A DNA stretch of 17,613 nucleotides, from assembly GCA_014879435.1 (NCBI GenBank), contig JACSSB010000241.1, forward strand, positions 1 to 17,613, written 5' to 3'. This document shows positions 14,148 through 17,613 of this stretch, one piece after another. The notes below the pieces were generated by a model. It was not told the origin of the DNA and searched no databases. It saw nothing but the letters and a program-made list of their open reading frames with translations. This stretch comes from Phycisphaerales bacterium (GTDB lineage Bacteria; Pseudomonadota; Gammaproteobacteria; Competibacterales; Competibacteraceae). The translations under genes and the position numbers were made by a program. Within the stretch, counting starts at the first letter, position 1, and each line of letters starts with the position of its first letter.

Positions 14148-14957
14148 ATGGCTATCGCTACGCTGGACGCCCTGATCGCTGGAATGCAGCCAGCGGTAGA
14201 ATTCATAAAGGCGCCAACGCCGACGATGAGTGTCGGTGTCCCGATGTCACTGGTGTATCAAGCGGGCATCCCTGGCGCTGCTGCGGCACCGAGCGCTGGA
14301 GTAGCTGGAGAGGCGCTCACCGCGATGAGTGGACAGCTCCAGCTCCCGACCCCAAGCGGCGGGCAAAGCGCGTATCTTGCGCGACTTTCGGCGACTGCGA
14401 CAGTCGCTGGTCAACTCTGGCTGTGCGACCGGCTCTGGCAGAACAGCGGATTGTCTCGAAGCGTGGTGACCGCACAAACCGTCAACTCCGTAGAGTGGCC
14501 AGCGCGGGATATTGATGGAACGACGAATGGGAAATGCGTGTATATCGCGCTGGAGATCGGCGCGACGAAAACTTATTCGCAACTGCCCACGGTCACTCTC
14601 GGATACACGAATGCTGCGGGTGTATCTGGCCGATCTGCTGCGAATACGATATCACTCGTTGCGAATGCAGAACCGGGGTCATTCTTTCCCATTGGGCTTC
14701 AGTCCGGTGATGTCGGCGTGCGGTCTGTGCAGACATTTCAGCTTTCTGCTGCCATGAGCACTGGCGTATTGCATCTCGTCGCATACCGCGTCCTTGCTCG
14801 TCTCGATCTGCCGTTCGGCGGGGCTGGGAACAGCATCGACGCGGTGACCGGCGGGCTTCCGAAGATCCCCTCTGGGGCTGTGCCATTTCTGGTTTTCGTG
14901 CCTGCAGCCACGACGGCCAGCACGATCCAGGGCCATCTCGTGATGAGCCATGGCTGA
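14148..14957 (+). CDS. Phage structural protein, probable tail fibre or decoration component
   Basis: This 269-residue protein starts MAIATLDALIAGMQPAVEFIKA. It is rich in Ala, Gly, Ser, Thr and beta-strand segments, with few charges. Segments include MSVGVPMSLVYQAGIPGAAAAPSAGVAGEALTAM (about residues 27-60), a jelly-roll-like middle (LARLSATATVAGQLWLCDRLWQNSGL), ARDIDGTTNGKCVYIALEIGATKT, and a C-terminal FLVFVPAATTASTIQGHLVMSHG. This composition is typical of virion proteins exposed on tail or head. Similar unnamed proteins occur beside tail genes of proteobacterial phages, but I do not recognise a characterised member. The start is set by AAGGAG at 14132-14137. Its stop overlaps the next gene by 8 bp (ATGGCTGA), so the two are probably made in linked amounts. 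Confidence 0.5.
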   Translation: MAIATLDALIAGMQPAVEFIKAPTPTMSVGVPMSLVYQAGIPGAAAAPSAGVAGEALTAMSGQLQLPTPSGGQSAYLARLSATATVAGQLWLCDRLWQNSGLSRSVVTAQTVNSVEWPARDIDGTTNGKCVYIALEIGATKTYSQLPTVTLGYTNAAGVSGRSAANTISLVANAEPGSFFPIGLQSGDVGVRSVQTFQLSAAMSTGVLHLVAYRVLARLDLPFGGAGNSIDAVTGGLPKIPSGAVPFLVFVPAATTASTIQGHLVMSHG

Positions 14958-15663
14958 CATCGCGGGGCTGACACTCCCTGGCTGGGGCGCGCAGTTTGTC
15001 GCCAGTCGGTCCGGCTATCCCGGCTATGTGATCGGGACTACGCCAGATTCAGCCGCGACGGCAGTTTGGGGCAAGTGGTTCGGCCTCACATCGGTGCCGC
15101 GAGGGCACGCTGTCATCGGCCTAGGGCTAGACATCACAGCAGTGGCTGGTGGCCCGCCACGCGGCCACGCCGTTATCGGGCTTGGTCTAGACGGCGCGGC
15201 AGTCGGTGAGCGCCAGGCGCTCGGCTCGGCTGAGATCGGGCTGGGGATCGATGTTGAAGCCAGAACTGGGATTGCCCCTACAGGGTACGCCGTCATCGGC
15301 CTGGGGCTTGATGGCTACGGCGTGGGTGATGCGGCGCCCGGAGGATCAGTATCGCTCGATCTAGGCATCGGCATCACCGCAGTGGGTTACCGCCCGCCGA
15401 TGGGCATCAGCATCGACTTCGGTGGCGATCTGCCCATCACTGTCCTCGGCCATGCCGTGAGTGGTTGGCATCGACCATTGTGGGGCGAAGCCGCGAATCT
15501 CACCGTCACCGCTGTCCGGTCAGACCTGGAACCGGGCTGGCTGCAAGTGCCGCCGCTGGGCTTATCCTGTCGCGTCTATCATGACGGACGATTATTGATG
15601 GCCGGGTTTCTCGCTGGTGTGCAAGCGAATGCCAGCGGCATCGAATTGAGGATCGAAGGATGA
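14950..15663 (+). CDS. Repeat protein with six 20-residue glycine-rich repeats, unknown role in tail tip
   Basis: This 237-residue protein has three parts: an N-terminal segment (1-49) with LPGWGAQFVASRSGYPGYVIGT; six consecutive repeats of exactly 20 residues (50-169); and a C-terminal beta-rich domain (170-237) with LTVTAVRSDLEPGWLQVPPLG and CRVYHDGRLLMAGFLAGVQANASGIELRIEG. The repeat consensus is P-x-G-H-A-V-I-G-L-G-L-D-x-x-A-V-G. Gly at positions 3 and 10 is kept in all six, and Val at 16 in five. Alternating small and hydrophobic residues suggest stacked short beta strands, as in a beta-solenoid or an elongated fibre. It overlaps the upstream gene by 8 bp and the downstream hub-like gene by 4 bp. 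I recognise no named family. A tail-tip spike or adaptor is an inference from position. Confidence 0.6.
   Translation: MADIAGLTLPGWGAQFVASRSGYPGYVIGTTPDSAATAVWGKWFGLTSVPRGHAVIGLGLDITAVAGGPPRGHAVIGLGLDGAAVGERQALGSAEIGLGIDVEARTGIAPTGYAVIGLGLDGYGVGDAAPGGSVSLDLGIGITAVGYRPPMGISIDFGGDLPITVLGHAVSGWHRPLWGEAANLTVTAVRSDLEPGWLQVPPLGLSCRVYHDGRLLMAGFLAGVQANASGIELRIEG
15097..15456 (+). repeat. Six tandem 60-bp coding repeats
   Basis: The period is exactly 60 bp with no indels across six units, starting at 15097, 15157, 15217, 15277, 15337 and 15397. Units 1 and 2 encode the same 11 residues (RGHAVIGLGLD) but differ at seven synonymous third positions and no others in those codons. The repetition is therefore old and kept at protein level. 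Unit 6 is the most degenerate but keeps both fixed glycines. Confidence 0.85.
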
Positions 15664-16664
15664 CGCGGCCACTTTCTGACCTCATCCCACTACGCACTAC
15701 CTCGGTGTGGCCTGGGTACGGCTCTATCGAAATCATCCCGCGAGTGTACGGGCGTGCTCGCGTCAGTCCGATCCGGTACAACACGGCAGGCACGCAGTAC
15801 GTGCTCGCCGATCATGCGCTAGCTGGCGTCGATGCGGTCACGCTGGATGGAAAATCGCTGCCGGGATGGACATGGCAAAACGGCTTCGACATGACCGGCC
15901 ACGGCTGCGCGTTCCTCCAGGTATCGAGCGCGCCAAGTGGCACGCTGGCAGCGACAGTGCGCGGGTTGAGCGGGAATCCTGCGGACATTATTGCGGACAT
16001 TTACCCGCGTTCAGACCTCCAGGATTTTCGTATTTTGTGTGCGAATCAAGAGCTTACGCTTGGCGGCGCATTGGACACGCGGATGACGACTCGTGCAGCA
16101 CTCGCGTTCGTGCTTAATCAGGTGGGGGCGGTCTGGAGCGCGGGGCTTCCGGGTTTCGCCACCGCGTTCCCGCCGTCGCCGGATGCCCCGGTCTGGGCGA
16201 ATCTAGGCCCGCTCGATATTGCGTCCTGGTCTGCCGAGTGCGCGCTGGATGAGCTAGTCACGCGCCTGACTGTGCCGTTTGACTGGGATTACGCAGCAGG
16301 ACAAGCCGCGCAAAGCCTCATCGCGGAAGCGCCAGCTGCGGCAAAAATCCACGGCGCACGCGAGGCAACATTGGATCTTCCGTGGGTGAAGGATGCGCGA
16401 CAAGCGCTGGCAGTAGCGACGAAGTGGTTGCAGTGGCGTGCGCGGCCGCGATGGATCGGGCGATTCGAGACCGGTCCAACGTCTCGGGATCTTCAGCCCG
16501 GCGTGTGGATCGGCATCCAGCATCCAAGCTTCCCAGTGAGCGGCGAGTACGTGGTGACGGATGTTGATCCCGGCTATGGCCGTGGCGGGGTGACCGTGAC
16601 CGCAGAAGCCCCAGCGGGGGTAGTACCGCCCGTGTCGCTGGTGCAGGCATCAGCAGCGTTTTAA
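15660..16664 (+). CDS. Probable tail hub / baseplate-like protein
   Basis: This 334-residue protein starts MTRPLSDLIPLRTTSVWPGYGSIEIIPRVYGRARVSPIRYNTAGTQYVLADHALAGVD when read across successive segments. The N-terminal half has the 'I-P-x-x-YGR-R-x-x-P-x-x-Y-x-x-x-G-T-x-Y-x-L-A-D' layout seen in phage tail proteins that join tip rings. A mid region (ILCANQELTLGGALDTRMTTRAALAFVLNQVGAVWS; DELVTRLTVPFDWDY) and a C-terminal beta domain (LQPGVWIGIQHPSFPVSGEYVVTDVDPGYGRGGVTVTAEAP) resemble hub proteins of the gp27/gp44 type. ATGA overlap with the repeat protein couples translation. It is the last structural gene of the rightward operon. The assignment rests on general fold-like pattern and position; an adsorption-associated minor tail protein is the alternative. 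Confidence 0.5.
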   Translation: MTRPLSDLIPLRTTSVWPGYGSIEIIPRVYGRARVSPIRYNTAGTQYVLADHALAGVDAVTLDGKSLPGWTWQNGFDMTGHGCAFLQVSSAPSGTLAATVRGLSGNPADIIADIYPRSDLQDFRILCANQELTLGGALDTRMTTRAALAFVLNQVGAVWSAGLPGFATAFPPSPDAPVWANLGPLDIASWSAECALDELVTRLTVPFDWDYAAGQAAQSLIAEAPAAAKIHGAREATLDLPWVKDARQALAVATKWLQWRARPRWIGRFETGPTSRDLQPGVWIGIQHPSFPVSGEYVVTDVDPGYGRGGVTVTAEAPAGVVPPVSLVQASAAF

Positions 16665-16675
16665 GGGGATGTGTG

Positions 16676-17470
16676 ATGCAACTCAAAAGCCCTTTATCTG
16701 GCTGGATGGGTGGGAAATGGCAGCTCTCACGGCATATTGTGCCGCTTATCCCCGCACATGACTGTTATGTAGAGCCTTTTGCTGGCGCGGCATGGGTTTT
16801 GTTCCGCAAGCCGCAGTCGGATGTTGAGGTGATCAACGATCTCAATCGAGAGGTCGTGACGCTGTATCGTGTGATCCAGCATCATCTTGAGGAGTTCATC
16901 CGCTACTTCAAGTGGGCGCTGATCAGTCGTGACGAATTCGAGCGGTGGAATCGGGTTGCACCGGATACGTTGACAGACATTCAGCGATCGGTGCGGTTCT
17001 ATTATTTGCAGAAGCTGTGCTTTGGTGGTCGCATCGTATCGCCGACATTTGCCCCCTCGCCAACGCGGCAGCCTCGACTGAATCTGCTGCGGATTGAAGA
17101 GGAGCTATCGGCGGCTCATCTTCGATTGTCGCAAGTCTATGTGGAAAATCTGCCGTATCAAGACCTCATCACTCGTTATGATCGTCCAGGAACCTTCTTC
17201 TACATCGATCCACCGTACTGGGGTTGCGAGGACTATTACGGGAAGGAATTGTTTACTCAGCAAGATTTCTCGCGCTTAGCCGAGCAGCTTGGCGGCATCA
17301 AAGGCCGGTTTATACTGAGCTTGAACGATATCCCTGAAGTGCGTGCGCTGTTCTCAGCGTTTGAAATTCAGCAGGTATCCTGTCGGTACTCATGCTCGCG
17401 AGACAGCCGCCCCAAGGCCCAGGAATTGCTGATCACGAACTTCGTGCCTGCCGGAAATCAAGCAGAATAG
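16676..17470 (+). CDS. D12-class adenine-specific DNA methyltransferase (orphan)
   Basis: This 264-residue enzyme would transfer a methyl group from S-adenosylmethionine to the N6 of adenine in a short DNA target. The D12 (alpha-type, Dam-like) order is complete: MGGK at residues 11-14 (motif X), YVEPFAGAAWVLF at 31-43 (motif I, cofactor binding), VINDLN (motif II region), and catalytic DPPYWG at 178-183 (motif IV). The middle part with FYYLQKLCFGG is the target-recognition region of phage members. A GTG at 16673 precedes the ATG at 16676; I chose the ATG because AAGGGGA (16663-16669) lies 6 bases from it. No restriction enzyme gene is nearby, so protection of phage DNA against host restriction, or regulation by methylation, is more likely than a restriction-modification pair. 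The recognition site cannot be read from the sequence. Confidence 0.88.
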   Translation: MQLKSPLSGWMGGKWQLSRHIVPLIPAHDCYVEPFAGAAWVLFRKPQSDVEVINDLNREVVTLYRVIQHHLEEFIRYFKWALISRDEFERWNRVAPDTLTDIQRSVRFYYLQKLCFGGRIVSPTFAPSPTRQPRLNLLRIEEELSAAHLRLSQVYVENLPYQDLITRYDRPGTFFYIDPPYWGCEDYYGKELFTQQDFSRLAEQLGGIKGRFILSLNDIPEVRALFSAFEIQQVSCRYSCSRDSRPKAQELLITNFVPAGNQAE

Positions 17471-17613
17471 CCCCAAGCCTGTGGATAACTTTGCCGCAAG
17501 TGGTGGGCTGTAATCGGCAAAATCGATCAAAAAATAGCCAAATCAAAGCGGTTAAAATTTAACCAAAATGCGAATACGTGTAATTTTAGTCGCACGTTTC
17601 GTGTAATTTACTT
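17471..17613. other. AT-rich non-coding right end with DnaA box and direct repeats
   Basis: No gene is visible. TGTGGATAA at 17480-17488 is a perfect consensus DnaA box on the minus strand (TTATCCACA). Bases 17521-17613 are about 31% GC. GGTTAAA-A-TTTAACC (17550-17564) is a 15-bp palindrome with one central base. CGTGTAATTT occurs at 17577-17586 and again at 17600-17609, a 23-bp period that may continue beyond the edge. This could be part of a replication origin with iterons, an operator, or the promoter region of the next gene. With the region cut off, these cannot be told apart. Confidence 0.4.

Noticed and set aside
15097..15456. Regular 60-bp spacing considered as a CRISPR array or a recent minisatellite.
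   Set aside because: There are no separate spacers, the whole tract is coding with mostly synonymous differences, and each unit keeps the protein pattern.

Overview
This window is a stretch of a tailed-phage genome (an integrated prophage, or a phage or prophage contig). It carries the head and tail building genes of a long-tailed, siphovirus-like particle. The DNA is moderately GC-rich and gene-dense, with Shine-Dalgarno sites of GGAG/GAGG type and several 4-8 bp start/stop overlaps. A CCCTCTCCC/GGGAGAGGG palindromic repeat of a kind scattered through many proteobacterial chromosomes sits inside the structural operon, so a proteobacterial host is likely. The species cannot be named from the sequence. 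No integrase, terminase, lysis gene, repressor, tRNA or CRISPR array is visible.

Left arm (1-2921, minus strand, read right to left): a portal protein, an HK97-gp10-like neck/tail-completion protein, a small probable head-tail connector, a probable tail terminator, and a small unrecognised protein running off the left edge. Starts and stops overlap or nearly touch, except that a 109-bp gap before the connector holds the palindromic repeat.

Centre (2922-3001): an AT-rich divergent control region with a perfect 6-bp inverted repeat and a TATGATA direct repeat. It separates the portal gene from the scaffold gene. Splitting a head module over two strands is unusual, because portal, scaffold and capsid are normally co-transcribed.

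Right arm (3002-17470, plus strand): scaffold, P22-coat-like major capsid protein, a hairpin, major tail tube protein, a 1430-residue tape measure protein, then a tail-tip/adsorption block. That block holds a 1269-residue protein with three carbohydrate-binding-like repeats, a 115-residue tail-fibre-like protein, a 269-residue structural protein, a 237-residue protein with six exact-length 20-residue repeats, and a 334-residue probable tail hub protein. An orphan D12-class adenine methyltransferase closes the arm. Scaffold and portal would build the capsid, the minus-strand connector proteins would join it to the tail, the tape measure would set tail length, and the tip proteins would bind the host.

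Right end (17471-17613): non-coding, about 31% GC over its last 93 bases, with a perfect DnaA box, a near-palindrome and a 10-bp direct repeat of 23-bp period. It may be an origin-like or control region continuing past the edge.

The strongest candidates for something little described are the 20-residue-repeat protein, the divergent head module, and the absence of the usual pair of tail assembly chaperone genes between tail tube and tape measure.
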